DNA of 40,490 bases from Candidatus Abyssobacteria bacterium SURF_17 (GCA_003598055.1 QZKI01000014.1:1-40490); one strand, 5' to 3'; positions 14,511 to 25,282 are shown, counted from the stretch's first letter. The notes: generated by a model from the letters alone, not told the origin. Translations and numbers: made by a program.

Positions 14511-15598
14511 ACGGGAGAGTGAGCATTCTCACACGCTATATCTGTTGGCGGGTGCTCGTCTATTTTCTCGCATTCATGGGGATTATGGTTGTGTTCTTCG
14601 TCTTCGTTGATTTTATGGAGCATATCGAGCGCGTCACAAGAGACCATGCCTCGCTGAGACCTCTGGCCCTGTATTATGCATGCCTGTTGCCGAAGGTGGC
14701 CGTCGAGGTTTCGTGGGTCGGCTTGCTTGTATCCGTGCTTTTCGTGCTCGGGAGCCTGGCGAAGAACAACGAATTCACCGCCCTGCTGGCGGGTGGCATA
14801 AGCATCTACCGAGTGGGTATGCCGGTGCTCATAATCGGGGCATTTCTCGCCCTATCCGTGTTTTGCGTGCGAGAATTCGTAGTGCCGGAAGCGATGCTGC
14901 GCGTGTACGAAATAAAGGAAAGCGATTTTGCCTCCGAGGTTTCGCAAAACGAGGTGTTCGACATCGCCGGTATTGGAAGGCGCAATCGATTCTACTATTT
15001 TGATGTGGTCGACGTGAAGCGCGGCGTGCTCACGGGCGTGCACATCCATACGACCAAAGGTGGTTTGATCACTGAGCGGATCGATGCCGAAAAGGGCCTT
15101 TGGGAAAAGGATGAGCGAAGGTGGTACTTGAAGAACGGCTCGGCAAAGAAGTTCGATTCGCGCGGCATTGTGCTTGAAGACATGACGTTCGCCAGCATGA
15201 AGGCGCCGTTCAGGGAATCGCCTGAGACGCTCAAGGTGTATTCAGCCGGGATGAATGAGCTCAGCTTCCGCCAGTTGAGGCGACAGATACGAAACCTCGA
15301 AGGCAGCGGATACGACGCCCGTCGCCTAAAAGTGGACTACTACGCAAAGTTCTCCCTGCCTGCGGCAAACTTGATCGTCGTGTTCCTCGCGCTGCCATTC
15401 GCTCTGGAGTGTCGAAGAGGGGGACTGCTGATAGGGTTTGCCCTCAGCTTGATGGCGGCCCTGCTGTACTATGGAGCGTTCCAGATGAGTCTTGCTCTCG
15501 GCAAGGGCGGATTTTTTCCGGCCCCCGTCTCGGTCTGGCTGGCCAACTTCCTGTTCCTCGGGGTGGGAACGGGTCTCACCATGCGGGCGCGAACCTAA
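14507..15598 (+). CDS. lptG: LPS export ABC transporter permease LptG
   Basis: About 363 residues. GTG 14507 overlaps the lptF stop (GTGA), giving MNGRVSILTRYICWRVLVYF; GTG 14519 is an alternative and longer upstream extensions lie inside lptF. The layout is the same as LptF: three N-terminal helices, a periplasmic domain (about 135-260) and three C-terminal helices. The coupling-loop motif is GSLAKNNEFTALLAGGISIYRV. KVDYYAKFSLPAANLIVVFLALPFAL matches the conserved region before the last helices. It forms the LptB2FG heterodimer with the preceding gene. It converges on rho, whose stop is only 39 bp away, and no clear terminator hairpin is visible between them. Confidence 0.88.
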   Translation: MNGRVSILTRYICWRVLVYFLAFMGIMVVFFVFVDFMEHIERVTRDHASLRPLALYYACLLPKVAVEVSWVGLLVSVLFVLGSLAKNNEFTALLAGGISIYRVGMPVLIIGAFLALSVFCVREFVVPEAMLRVYEIKESDFASEVSQNEVFDIAGIGRRNRFYYFDVVDVKRGVLTGVHIHTTKGGLITERIDAEKGLWEKDERRWYLKNGSAKKFDSRGIVLEDMTFASMKAPFRESPETLKVYSAGMNELSFRQLRRQIRNLEGSGYDARRLKVDYYAKFSLPAANLIVVFLALPFALECRRGGLLIGFALSLMAALLYYGAFQMSLALGKGGFFPAPVSVWLANFLFLGVGTGLTMRART

Positions 15599-15637
15599 CG
15601 CGGCTCAGCAAAGCGGGAACGCCATCGGGGCGGGTTG

Positions 15638-16888
15638 CTACATTTTCTGCATCGATTCCAGGAACTCCTTGTTGCCCTTGGTTTTCAACATCTTTTCGTG
15701 GAGCAGTTCGAGCGCCTCGACGACGCCGAGCGGATTCAGCACTTTTCTCAGAATCCAGACTTTGTTCAGTTCTTCCGGTGAGAGCAAGAGCTCTTCCTTC
15801 CGCGTTCCCGACTTGTTGATGTCGATGGAGGGGAAGATGCGCTTGTCCACCAGCCGCCTGTCGAGGTGAACTTCCATGTTGCCCGTTCCTTTGAACTCCT
15901 CGAAGATGACATCGTCCATCCGGCTGCCGGTGTCGATGAGCGCCGTCGCGAGGATGGTGAGGCTGCCGCCGTCCTCTATGTTGCGTGCGGCGCCGAAGAA
16001 CCGCTTCGGCCTTTGCAATGCGTTCGAGTCAATGCCTCCGGAGAGCACTTTCCCGCTGGGGGGAATGATTGAATTGTATGCCCTCGCCAGACGCGTGATG
16101 CTATCGAGCAATATCACCACGTCCTTCTGATGCTCGACCAGCCGCTTCGCCTTCTCGATGACCATTTCGGCCACTTGCACATGTCGCTCCGCCGGCTCAT
16201 CAAACGTGGAGCTTATGACTTCGCCCTTGACAGACCGCTCCATATCGGTCACTTCCTCGGGTCGTTCGTCGATGAGCAACACGATGAGCGCTATCTCCGG
16301 TTGATTGACGGCGATGCTGTTCGCGATTTTCTGCAAGAGGATTGTCTTGCCGGTCCTCGGCGCAGCCACGATCAATCCGCGCTGTCCTTTCCCGATGGGG
16401 GTGAGCAGATCCATGATCCGCATCGAGATTTCGTCCGAGGCCGTCTCGAGACGGATTTTTTCTTCCGGATACAGCGGGGTCAGGTTGTCGAAAAGGATCT
16501 TGTCCTTCGCGAGTTCGGGGTCTTCGAAGTTGACTGCTTCGACCCTGAGAAGCGCAAAGTAGCGTTCGCCCTCTTTCGGCGGCCGTATCTGGCCGGAGAT
16601 GGTGTCGCCGGTGCGCAGGCCGAACCTTCGTATCTGCGACGGCGAGATGTAGATATCGTCGGGTCCGGGGAGATAATTGTAATTGGGCGAGCGCAGGAAG
16701 CCGAAACCGTCCGGCAGTATCTCGAGCACGCCCTCCCCGTAGATTGAACCTTCCGATTCAATCTTGGCCTGAAGAATCTTGAATATCAACTCCTGTTTCT
16801 TGAGCGTACTGTAGCCGTTGATATTCAACTCCTTGGCCATCTTGGTGAGTTCTGCTATCGTTAGTTCTTTCAGGTCTGCAAGATTCAT
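15638..16888 (-). CDS. rho: Transcription termination factor Rho
   Basis: A 416-residue RNA-dependent helicase, the normal size. Residues 1-45 form the N-terminal helical domain ([20 protein letters not shown]). Residues 50-125 are the cold-shock-like RNA-binding domain, with [20 protein letters not shown] and [16 protein letters not shown]. The ATPase core contains [20 protein letters not shown] (Walker A), [17 protein letters not shown] (Walker B region), the Q-loop, [16 protein letters not shown] and the R-loop [53 protein letters not shown] ends the core. AGAGGATG precedes ATG 16888. A tiny basic reading frame overlaps the start by ATGA. It is the last gene of the long minus-strand cluster, downstream of polA. 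Confidence 0.96.
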   Translation of the reverse strand: MNLADLKELTIAELTKMAKELNINGYSTLKKQELIFKILQAKIESEGSIYGEGVLEILPDGFGFLRSPNYNYLPGPDDIYISPSQIRRFGLRTGDTISGQIRPPKEGERYFALLRVEAVNFEDPELAKDKILFDNLTPLYPEEKIRLETASDEISMRIMDLLTPIGKGQRGLIVAAPRTGKTILLQKIANSIAVNQPEIALIVLLIDERPEEVTDMERSVKGEVISSTFDEPAERHVQVAEMVIEKAKRLVEHQKDVVILLDSITRLARAYNSIIPPSGKVLSGGIDSNALQRPKRFFGAARNIEDGGSLTILATALIDTGSRMDDVIFEEFKGTGNMEVHLDRRLVDKRIFPSIDINKSGTRKEELLLSPEELNKVWILRKVLNPLGVVEALELLHEKMLKTKGNKEFLESMQKM

Positions 16889-16959
16889 CTAGCGTTCATC
16901 CTCTCTTTCATGAAGTTTTCTGGTTTCTTACGTTTGCTTGATTTTGACTTTCGTCTCAT
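16885..16959 (-). CDS. Possible 24-residue basic leader peptide overlapping the rho start (low confidence)
   Basis: ATG 16959 opens a 24-codon frame with 11 Lys/Arg residues ([16 protein letters not shown], then MKERMNAR). Its TGA overlaps the rho ATG as ATGA, the geometry of translational coupling. AGAAAAGAG precedes the ATG; a better GGAGGAG is about 17 nt upstream. E. coli rho also has a short leader peptide frame (rhoL), unrelated in sequence as far as I can tell. It may be chance. Confidence 0.3.
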   Translation of the reverse strand: MRRKSKSSKRKKPENFMKERMNAR

Positions 16960-17008
16960 CTCTTTTCTGCGAGATTACTCCTCCCTTCGTCCGTTCATGA
17001 TATTGTCT

Positions 17009-19741
17009 TCAATCATGCGCCTCCAGCCAGTTGCGGCCTATCCGCACGTCGGCTACAATCGGCACGCTCAGCGGATATGCTGTTTCCATTGTTTCCTTCA
17101 CCATCTGCTTCGTTTTTTCGAGGTCTTCGAGAGGCACCTCGAAGACCAGTTCGTCGTGCACCTGGAGAATCATCTTCGAGCGAAGGCTCATGGCGGCCAG
17201 TCGCTCGTCTATCTGTATCATCGCCATTTTTATGAGGTCGGCGGCTGACCCTTGAATAGGCGTGTTTATGGCTGTCCGTTCGGCGAATCCCCTGACGCCG
17301 TAATTCTGGCTGTTGATGTCGGGAATGTATCGTCGGCGGTTCATGATTGTTGTCACGTAGCCGACGCGGCGCGCCTCTTCCACCATGGAGTCAAGGTATC
17401 CCTTTACGCGCGGGAAAATCGTGAAATAGTTTTCGATGAACCCCTTTGCTTCCTCCAGCTTGATGCCGACGTCGGCGGCGAGTCTGGCTGCGGATATACC
17501 GTACAAGATGCCGTAATTGGCCACTTTTGCTTTTCGCCTCATCTCCAGAGTCACCTGGTCGATCGGCACCCGGAACATCTTCGAGCTGGTCTGGTCATGG
17601 ACGTCGAGGCCTTCATTGAACGCGCGGCTGAGCTCTTCGTCACCGCTCAGATGCGCCAGAATCCTGAGCTCGATCTGCGAGTAATCGGCGGACATGAGCA
17701 CGCTCCGGTTGTCCGAGGGGACGAACGCGCGCCTGATCTCGCGCCCGAGTTCCGACCGAATCGGTATGTTCTGAAGGTTTGGCTCGCTGCTGCTGAGGCG
17801 TCCCGTCGCCGTGATTGTCTGATTGAATGAGGTGTGAATTCTCCCCGTTTCCGGGTTGACGAGGCTCGGGAGGGCGTCGATGTATGTGGATTTCAGTTTG
17901 CTGAGAGTTCGATACTCGAGGACGCTTTTGGGCAGCTCGTGTTCGACCGCGAGTTTTTCGAGGACAGCCATGTCAGTTGAATATCCGGTCTTTGTCTTTC
18001 TTCCATATGGCAGATTCATCTCTTCAAACAGAATCTTGCCGAGTTGTTGTGTCGAGTTTATGTTGAATTTGCATCCGGCCAATGCATGAATCTGCTGCTC
18101 CAGTTCTCCCAACTGCTTCGCCAGCCGCTCTGACAAGTCCCGAAATACGCCGACATCCACGCGGACTCCGGCACGCTCCATCTTCGCAAGGACCTTCATG
18201 AGGGGAAGCTCGACCTTCTCGAAAAGCTCGTAGAGCCCCTTTTCCTTCAGCATCGGCTCGAGAACGTTTCGCAACCGCAGGGTGATGTCCGCGTCTTCGC
18301 AGCAATACTCGGCTACCTCATTGATATCCACTGCATCCATTGTTTTCTGGCCAGCGCCCTTGCCGATGAGCTTGTCAATCGGAATCTTCCGGTAGTTGAG
18401 GAACTCGAGCGCAAGCTGGTCGAGATTGTGGCTTTGTTTCGAGGGATTGAGCAGGTAGGAGGCGACCATCGTGTCGAAATCGACTCCGCTGAGTTCTATG
18501 CCGTTGCGCGCGAGGATAACCATTTCGTACTTTATGTTCTGACCGGTTTTCTTGATTGCTTCGTCCTCGAGGACAGGCCCCAGTCTGTCCAAGACCAGCT
18601 TGCAATTGAGCTGTGGAGGCGGCGCCTGGGCGAACAGGTCATCTTTTTCGTCCTTGTGCGCATCGTCTGCAGGCGATACGGAGTGGCCTACCGGAATGTA
18701 ATGCGCCAGGCGTGGCTCGAGCGCGATTGAGATTCCGACCAGTTTTGCCCGCATCGGGTCCGTGCTGGTGGTTTCAAAATCGATTGACAGGCTGCCGGCT
18801 TGCCTCACCCGTTTCAGGAGCGCATCGAGCTCGCGTTCCTTATCGATGACCAGATATTCCGCATCCTTCGCCTGATGGGTTTCGGCGACTTCACTTATCA
18901 ATGAGCGGAACTCGAGTCGTTTGAACACCTCAGCGAGTTTTTCCGAATCGTATTCTCTTGTTTTGCATGCCTCGAGGTCGATTTCGAGCGGGACGTCGGA
19001 CACGATGCTCACGAGTTCCCTGCTTAACAGTGCGAGGTCTTTGTTCTGGCGCAGATTCTCGCGGCGCTTCGGCCCCTTGATTTCATCGACGTGTTCGAAT
19101 ATGTTCTCGATCGTCCGGTATTCGTTCAACAATTCGGCCGCCGTCTTGGGTCCGATGCCGGGAACGCCGGGGACATTGTCGGTCGGGTCTCCCGCCATGC
19201 CGAGCAGGTCGCGCATTTGCTCCGGGCCGACGCCAAAGCGCTGTTTTACGGCTTCGGCGTCATACAGGAGATTCTCTTTGTGCGGGTTGAGCACCTTAAT
19301 GTTGTCCGATACCAGTTGAAGCATGTCCTTGTCGCCCGTGACGATGACTGCCTCGATCCCTTCGTCCGCCGCTTTTTTTGCCAGAGTGGCGAGCACATCG
19401 TCGGCCTCGTAGCCCGCCAGTTCGAACGTCCGGATATTGAACGCTTCGACAACTTCCTTTATCAGCGGAATCTGGTGCCGCATCTCCTCCGGCTGCTCCG
19501 CCCGGTTGGCCTTGTACTCCTCGTACATCTCGTGCCTGAACGTTTTGCCGGGAGTATCGAAGGCCACCGCGATGTAGCCGGGCTGTTCGTCTTTCATGAG
19601 CTTCAGGAGCATGCGTGTGAATCCATATACCGCGTTGAGGGCAAGCCCGCTCGAGTCGGTCAATTGCCGAATTGCATGAAATGCGCGGTATGCATAGGAA
19701 TGTCCGTCTATGAGATATATTTTCTTCTTTGCTTCAGTCAT
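17009..19741 (-). CDS. polA: DNA polymerase I
   Basis: A 910-residue protein. ATG 19741 (MTEAKKKIYLIDGHSYAYRA) is chosen because family similarity begins there; the open frame extends 61 codons upstream but into lpxB. Residues 1-290 form the 5'-3' exonuclease (AFDTPGKTFRHEMYEEYKANR, VTGDKDMLQLV, GDPTDNVPGVPGIGPKTA). Residues 295-490 form the 3'-5' exonuclease with Exo I D321xE323 and Exo III Y479/D483; the Exo II position reads NIKYE with Glu406 where E. coli has Asp. The polymerase domain has motif A SADYSQIELRILAHLSGD, motif B RRKAKVANYGILYGIS and motif C QVHDELVFEV. It starts 16 bp after the lpxB stop and is followed by rho. Confidence 0.96.
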   Translation of the reverse strand: MTEAKKKIYLIDGHSYAYRAFHAIRQLTDSSGLALNAVYGFTRMLLKLMKDEQPGYIAVAFDTPGKTFRHEMYEEYKANRAEQPEEMRHQIPLIKEVVEAFNIRTFELAGYEADDVLATLAKKAADEGIEAVIVTGDKDMLQLVSDNIKVLNPHKENLLYDAEAVKQRFGVGPEQMRDLLGMAGDPTDNVPGVPGIGPKTAAELLNEYRTIENIFEHVDEIKGPKRRENLRQNKDLALLSRELVSIVSDVPLEIDLEACKTREYDSEKLAEVFKRLEFRSLISEVAETHQAKDAEYLVIDKERELDALLKRVRQAGSLSIDFETTSTDPMRAKLVGISIALEPRLAHYIPVGHSVSPADDAHKDEKDDLFAQAPPPQLNCKLVLDRLGPVLEDEAIKKTGQNIKYEMVILARNGIELSGVDFDTMVASYLLNPSKQSHNLDQLALEFLNYRKIPIDKLIGKGAGQKTMDAVDINEVAEYCCEDADITLRLRNVLEPMLKEKGLYELFEKVELPLMKVLAKMERAGVRVDVGVFRDLSERLAKQLGELEQQIHALAGCKFNINSTQQLGKILFEEMNLPYGRKTKTGYSTDMAVLEKLAVEHELPKSVLEYRTLSKLKSTYIDALPSLVNPETGRIHTSFNQTITATGRLSSSEPNLQNIPIRSELGREIRRAFVPSDNRSVLMSADYSQIELRILAHLSGDEELSRAFNEGLDVHDQTSSKMFRVPIDQVTLEMRRKAKVANYGILYGISAARLAADVGIKLEEAKGFIENYFTIFPRVKGYLDSMVEEARRVGYVTTIMNRRRYIPDINSQNYGVRGFAERTAINTPIQGSAADLIKMAMIQIDERLAAMSLRSKMILQVHDELVFEVPLEDLEKTKQMVKETMETAYPLSVPIVADVRIGRNWLEAHD

Positions 19742-19757
19742 TGTCTGAAACGTACTG

Positions 19758-20929
19758 TCAGCAGGAGCTTCGGGCAGCCAGCGGGGCTGAGCATTTGCTG
19801 TCGAGCAGTTCGGATACGACCTTGGCAGCCCTGGAGGACGCGCCCGGCGCGCCAATGCGCTCCCGTACTTTCCGGAGGTCGGAGACCATCTTTTGCCGTC
19901 GTTCGCCGTCGCGACACAGTTCAACGACCGTCTCGGCCAACAGTTCGGGCCGCATCCGATACTGCAGCATTTCCGGCACCACTTCCTGGCCGGCCAGGAT
20001 ATTCACAAGTGAGATGTGGGGGACTTTGAGGAATCTTTTCCCAAGAAGCCATGTGAGATGGCCTATCCTGTACACAACGACCAGCGGCGTGAGCAAGGAT
20101 GCTACTTCGAGCGTGGCCGTGCCCGACGCCACGATGCAACAGCGAGCCGACTTGGCAACCTCATACATTTTCCCGAGCGAAACTTCGACTCGAAGCGAGC
20201 TGTCACCGAGCATCTGCTCCACCACATCCCTGTTCGGCTGGCTGCTACAGGGAATAAGGAACCGCGCGTGTGGCATCTGCCTCAGAATAAGTCTTGCAGT
20301 TTCAAGCATGATAGGCAATATGGCCATTATTTCCTGCCGTCGGCTGCCCGGGAGAAGGCCGATATGGTCCGTGGAATCCATGGCGGCCAGCCGGTTGAGG
20401 AAATCCGCATCGAGCTCTACCTCGGATAAATTGTCGAGGATCGGGTGGCCGACATAGGTCACGTCGACCTTCTCCTTCCGGTACAACTCTTCCTCGAACG
20501 GGAAAATGACTATCATTTTGTCGACAAGCCGCGCGATCGTATGGATTCGCCCTGGCCTCCACGCCCATATCTGCGGACTGATGTAATAAACAATCGGAAT
20601 ACCGAGTTTCCTCACTGCGGCAGCCAGCCGCAGATTGAATCCCGGATAGTCAACGAGGACCAATGCATCGGGCGGTGATTGCTCAAGATAGGCCGCGGTT
20701 TCCGCGAGCATTCTCCGGAAATAGCGCAGGTTCTTGACGACCTGTGCGAATCCCATGACGGCCGAGGAAACGATGTCTGCCCGCAACTCACAGCCTACCT
20801 GTTTCATCCGGTCTCCACCCAGTCCCTCGATTCGCAGACCGGGGACAGCAGCTTTCAGCTCACGGATGAGCCGCGCGGCGTGCGTATCGCCGGACTCCTC
20901 ACCGGCAATGATGAAAATCGTCTTGTCGG

Positions 20930-20933
<4 letters not shown>
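19758..20933 (-). CDS. lpxB: Lipid-A-disaccharide synthase LpxB
   Basis: A 391-residue GT19 glycosyltransferase. GTG 20933 overlaps the stop of the upstream Gfo/Idh gene (GTGA) and the protein then starts directly with TDKTIFIIAGEESGDTHAAR, the family N-terminus; the frame is open further upstream but without similarity. Other motifs are GIPIVYYISPQIWAWRPGR, DKMIVIFPFEEELYRK, VTYVGHPILDNL, GLLPGSRRQEIMAILPIM and VASGTATLEVASLLTPLVVVYR. It joins UDP-2,3-diacylglucosamine and lipid X to make the lipid A disaccharide at the inner membrane. Its position after lpxA and the oxidoreductase makes it part of the lipid A operon. Confidence 0.95.
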
Positions 20934-21883
<950 letters not shown>

Positions 21884-21946
21884 AACGAAATTCCGGATTT
21901 GGGAAAGCGCTTCCTTGAGATGAAGCTGGGCGAGGCAATCTGCTCC

Positions 21947-22756
21947 CTAACTGCAAACGCCTCGGCTGGACTTCTCGATAAACTCAATGAGGTGGTCGAT
22001 TTCCGCGCAGGAATCGAACTCGGCACGCAGCCTCTCGAGCGCCTGTGATGTATTTAAATTGGACCGACAAATGATCTTGAACGCCTTTTTGATGTTTGCG
22101 CGAGCGTCCTCGGGAATCCCGTTCCTCTTCAGGCCGATGAAGTTGGCCCCATGACATGCCGTCGGATTCCCGTCCGCCATGGAATACGGCAGGATGTCTT
22201 TTACCACCTTTGAACAGCCGCCGACGATAGCCATTGTGCCCACCGTGACGAACTGGTGCACGCCGGTGAGCCCTCCAATGATCGCCTTGTCGTCAATGGT
22301 CACATGGCCCGCGAGGGCAACGCTGTTCGCCATGATAACGCCATTATGGACGTCGCACTCGTGCGCGACGTGGACGTAGGCCATCAGGAGGTTGCCGTTC
22401 CCAATGCGGGTCTCATTCTTTTCGGAGGTCGCTGTATTTATCGTTACATATTCCCGGATAGTATTGTTGTCACCGATAACCAGCCTCGAAACGCCGCCGC
22501 GATACTTCAGGTCCTGTGGGGGCGAGCCGACGACCGCCCCGGTGAAGAAGCGGTTGTTCTCACCAATGGTTGTATGTCCGTCAATGACCACTCGCGGACC
22601 AACAGAACAGCCGTTCCCGATGATGGCGTGCGGTCCGATGAAGGTATATGGTCCGACCTCGACATCGGCAGCAATCTGTGCGCTCTTATGGACGACCGCG
22701 GTCGGATGAATCTGGTATTGCTGTGATGCATCCTTTTCGCCCTCTTGGTATTCCAT
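21947..22756 (-). CDS. lpxA: UDP-N-acetylglucosamine O-acyltransferase LpxA
   Basis: A 269-residue protein from ATG 22756. It has the left-handed beta-helix of hexapeptide repeats (QIHPTAVVHKSAQIAADVEV, GPYTFIGPHAIIGNGCSVGP and so on), with the catalytic-histidine stretch MAYVHVAHECDVHNGVIMAN and the later GLTGVHQFVTVGTMAIVGG. The C-terminal helical domain contains GLKRNGIPEDARANIKKAFK, the acyl-ACP binding region. It transfers a 3-hydroxyacyl chain from ACP to the 3-OH of UDP-GlcNAc, or to a 3-amino group if the neighbouring oxidoreductase supplies an amino sugar. Length is near the usual 260-265 residues with a slightly longer N-terminus. It follows lpxC-fabZ by 89 bp. Confidence 0.95.
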   Translation of the reverse strand: MEYQEGEKDASQQYQIHPTAVVHKSAQIAADVEVGPYTFIGPHAIIGNGCSVGPRVVIDGHTTIGENNRFFTGAVVGSPPQDLKYRGGVSRLVIGDNNTIREYVTINTATSEKNETRIGNGNLLMAYVHVAHECDVHNGVIMANSVALAGHVTIDDKAIIGGLTGVHQFVTVGTMAIVGGCSKVVKDILPYSMADGNPTACHGANFIGLKRNGIPEDARANIKKAFKIICRSNLNTSQALERLRAEFDSCAEIDHLIEFIEKSSRGVCS

Positions 22757-22845
22757 ATGTAAATCTCTTTGTCAGCCTGACAGAGGGAAGGCTCTTTCCG
22801 GGTTGCTTTCTCTCTGCAATTGAGCTGTCTCAGCGCTCACCCGAC

Positions 22846-24132
22846 TCAAGCCGGCATGGCGAAGGTGATCTCCGTTTCTGCAGCAAGCTGGCCGTCCACG
22901 CTGGCCGTCCCGCGCAGTTTGCCGTATTTCTTGTGGAAATGAATCATCTTGACCTCTATGTCCATGCGGTCTCCGGGATAGATGGGACGGCGAAACTTCG
23001 TCTTTTCGATGCCCGATAGATATGGGAGTTTCTCGCAGATCCTCGATTGCGTGAGCACCAAGACCGCGCCCACCTGTGCGATGGTTTCCAGTATCAGCAC
23101 ACCGGGCATGATGGGGTAGCCTGGAATGTGACCCTGGAAGTACGGTTCACATGCCGTGACATTCTTGATGCCGCGGGCCATCTTATCGTCGAGATACGTA
23201 ATCCTGTCCACAAACAGGAACGGGTAACGGTGCGGAAGTATCTGATATATCTGATGAATGTCAAGAGGAGCCTCGTATTTTGTGGCCGCCTGTTTCGGCT
23301 CGACGCCGACCTGGGAGCGGAGCCTCTTGACAAATTCCACATGCGATGCGTGACCCGCCTTCATCGCCATGACATGCCCGACGAGCGGCACTCCCAGCAG
23401 TACGATGTCGCCGAGAAGGTCGAGCACCTTGTGACGCACGAATTCGTCCGGAAAGCGCAATTCGTCGTTCAGGATGCCCTCCTCTCCTATGACAACCGCG
23501 TTCTCGAGGCTTCCGCCCTTGATGAGGCCGTGGGCCTTGAGCTGCTCCACATCGTGGAGGAAGCAGAATGTGCGGGCGGGTGCGATATCGCGCACGAAGA
23601 CCTCGGGCTCGATGACGAACGTGCCGAACTGTGTGTCGAGGGCGCGGTGTTTGTACTCGATCATGTAGGAGAGTTCCAGCCGCTCGGATGGCAGGGCGAG
23701 GAGCGTGATGCCGTCACGGGCAAAGACGAACGGTTCAGAAATCCTGGACTCATGCCGGGGGCTCTCCTGCTCGGCCAGGCCGCTTTCCATGAGGACGTTC
23801 ACGAAGGGCAACGCGCTTCCGTCTCCGACGGGCGCCTCACCGGCGTTCACCTCGACGAATATGTTGTCTATGCCGAGGCCCGCAACGGCAGCGAGCACGT
23901 GTTCAACAGTCAGCACCTTCACGCCGTTCAGGCCGATGGTGGTGCCGCGCGCGACATCGGTCACGTGAGCGACATCGGCCTTGATTCTCGGCTGCTCCGC
24001 CAAATCGGTTCTGACGAACACGATTCCCGTATCAGCCGGCGCGGGCTTGAAGGTTATGGTGGTCTGTTTCCCGGTATGGAGACCGATACCCGAGAATTGG
24101 ACCGTCTTTTTAATGGTCTTTTGTTTCCGCAC
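22846..24132 (-). CDS. lpxC-fabZ: Fused UDP-3-O-acyl-GlcNAc deacetylase / 3-hydroxyacyl-ACP dehydratase (LpxC-FabZ)
   Basis: About 428 residues. GTG 24132 (VRKQKTIKKTVQFSGIGLHT) is taken as start; it overlaps the end of lpxD by 23 bp, and a longer frame upstream has no support. Residues 1-280 are LpxC with SGIGLHTGKQ, VLTVEHVLAAVAGLGIDN, the zinc-binding pair HKVLDLLGD and the catalytic GHASHVEFVK. Residues 290-428 are FabZ with IHQIYQILPHRYPFLFVDRI (active-site His) and GHIPGYPIMPGVLILETIAQ (active-site Glu). LpxC makes the committed step of lipid A synthesis; FabZ dehydrates 3-hydroxyacyl-ACP, so the fusion joins the enzymes that compete for 3-hydroxyacyl flux. Such fusions are known from Bacteroidetes and some other groups. 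Confidence 0.94.
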   Translation of the reverse strand: MRKQKTIKKTVQFSGIGLHTGKQTTITFKPAPADTGIVFVRTDLAEQPRIKADVAHVTDVARGTTIGLNGVKVLTVEHVLAAVAGLGIDNIFVEVNAGEAPVGDGSALPFVNVLMESGLAEQESPRHESRISEPFVFARDGITLLALPSERLELSYMIEYKHRALDTQFGTFVIEPEVFVRDIAPARTFCFLHDVEQLKAHGLIKGGSLENAVVIGEEGILNDELRFPDEFVRHKVLDLLGDIVLLGVPLVGHVMAMKAGHASHVEFVKRLRSQVGVEPKQAATKYEAPLDIHQIYQILPHRYPFLFVDRITYLDDKMARGIKNVTACEPYFQGHIPGYPIMPGVLILETIAQVGAVLVLTQSRICEKLPYLSGIEKTKFRRPIYPGDRMDIEVKMIHFHKKYGKLRGTASVDGQLAAETEITFAMPA

Positions 24133-25153
24133 TGGTTTTGTGTTCCATCGTGTCGAGGCGTTTCTCAAGGTCCCGAATGTCGCGAACAATGGCGGGAAGC
24201 CGCTTCATGCTTGCCCATATGCGAAGCTGCTTGTCGTGACTCGCGGCGGGGAAACCGGACACCACCTGGCCGGGCCCGATGTCCTCGGTCACCCCCGAAC
24301 GAGCGGCCACGATTGTGCCGTCTCCGATTGTGACGCCGTCAAATATGCTGGCCTGGCCCGCAATCGTGACCCCGTCGCCGAGTTTGCACCCTGCGCCGAT
24401 GCGCGCATGGGAGACGATTATGCAGTTCGGTCCCACCTGTGCGTCGCTTCCGATGTGCACGAGATTGTCAATCTTTGTACCCCGTCCGATGACTGTCGTG
24501 CCCTTGCGCGAACCGTCGACGGTTACGTTTGCGCCCACTTCCACATCGTCTTCAATGACGACGGCGCCCTTCCGGCCGGCGTCCTCGTTGCGCGCGGCTT
24601 CCTGCACCGGAACGGGGTTGTTGCCAATGACAGCGCCGATGTGAATTATGGCATTGTTGCCGATGCGCACATTTTCCCCGATTACGACACGTGAATAGAC
24701 AATGCAATCGGTGCCGATTTCCGCATTGCGGCCAACACACACGCCGGCGTACAAAACGGACCGCGGACCGACTTTGCAGCCGTCCTCCAGAACGACGCCT
24801 GCATGGAGCGCCACATCCTCACTGAGGAAAACGTCGCGTCCCCTGACCACGGTGGGGTGAATTCCCCTGGGCACAGGTGTATGAACCGCGAACAGCTTGA
24901 GCACTTCGGTGAACGCCAGATAGGGATTCACCGTGCGAATCACATGCTTGTCGTTGACGACGGTGTCCGGGCCGACGATGATTGCCGATGCCTTCGTTGT
25001 CGGGAGCAGAGGCAGATACTTCGGGTTAGCGAGGAACGTGATGTCGCCCGGGCCGGCGTCCTTGATTCCGGATGCGCCGGTGATGAGGACCGATGGATCG
25101 CCCTCAAGTATTCCACCGACTAACTCCGCAATCTCACCGAGGCTTTTTTGCAT
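24110..25153 (-). CDS. lpxD: UDP-3-O-(3-hydroxyacyl)glucosamine N-acyltransferase LpxD
   Basis: About 347 residues. ATG 25153 (MQKSLGEIAELVGGILEGDP) matches the family start; a GTG at 25168 is also in frame and neither has a strong ribosome binding site. Residues 1-100 are the uridine-binding domain (GPGDITFLANPKYLPLLPTT). The rest is a left-handed beta-helix of hexapeptide repeats, with the catalytic-histidine region NLVHIGSDAQVGPNCIIVSH and a C-terminal helix. It adds the second 3-hydroxyacyl chain in lipid A synthesis, using the product of LpxC encoded just downstream. The order ompH-lpxD-lpxC/fabZ-lpxA is a standard envelope operon order. Confidence 0.93.
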   Translation of the reverse strand: MQKSLGEIAELVGGILEGDPSVLITGASGIKDAGPGDITFLANPKYLPLLPTTKASAIIVGPDTVVNDKHVIRTVNPYLAFTEVLKLFAVHTPVPRGIHPTVVRGRDVFLSEDVALHAGVVLEDGCKVGPRSVLYAGVCVGRNAEIGTDCIVYSRVVIGENVRIGNNAIIHIGAVIGNNPVPVQEAARNEDAGRKGAVVIEDDVEVGANVTVDGSRKGTTVIGRGTKIDNLVHIGSDAQVGPNCIIVSHARIGAGCKLGDGVTIAGQASIFDGVTIGDGTIVAARSGVTEDIGPGQVVSGFPAASHDKQLRIWASMKRLPAIVRDIRDLEKRLDTMEHKTSAETKDH

Positions 25154-25282
25154 GGATGAAACCCGCACGCCGAAGGATCAGGCACTGTTCAAGTATCCGA
25201 CAGTCGTTCACTAGCTTGTGGGCTGTGTCCCCATAGGGTCGTAGAACAGCTCTTGTCGAACTGTGGCGCGTCTTCGTTCTGG

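Noticed and set aside
15599..15637. Terminator between convergent lptG and rho
   Set aside because: The 39-bp gap has no convincing stem followed by a T-run in either direction.
19742..19924. 61-codon N-terminal extension of polA
   Set aside because: It runs into lpxB coding sequence and lacks similarity; PolA similarity starts at ATG 19741.
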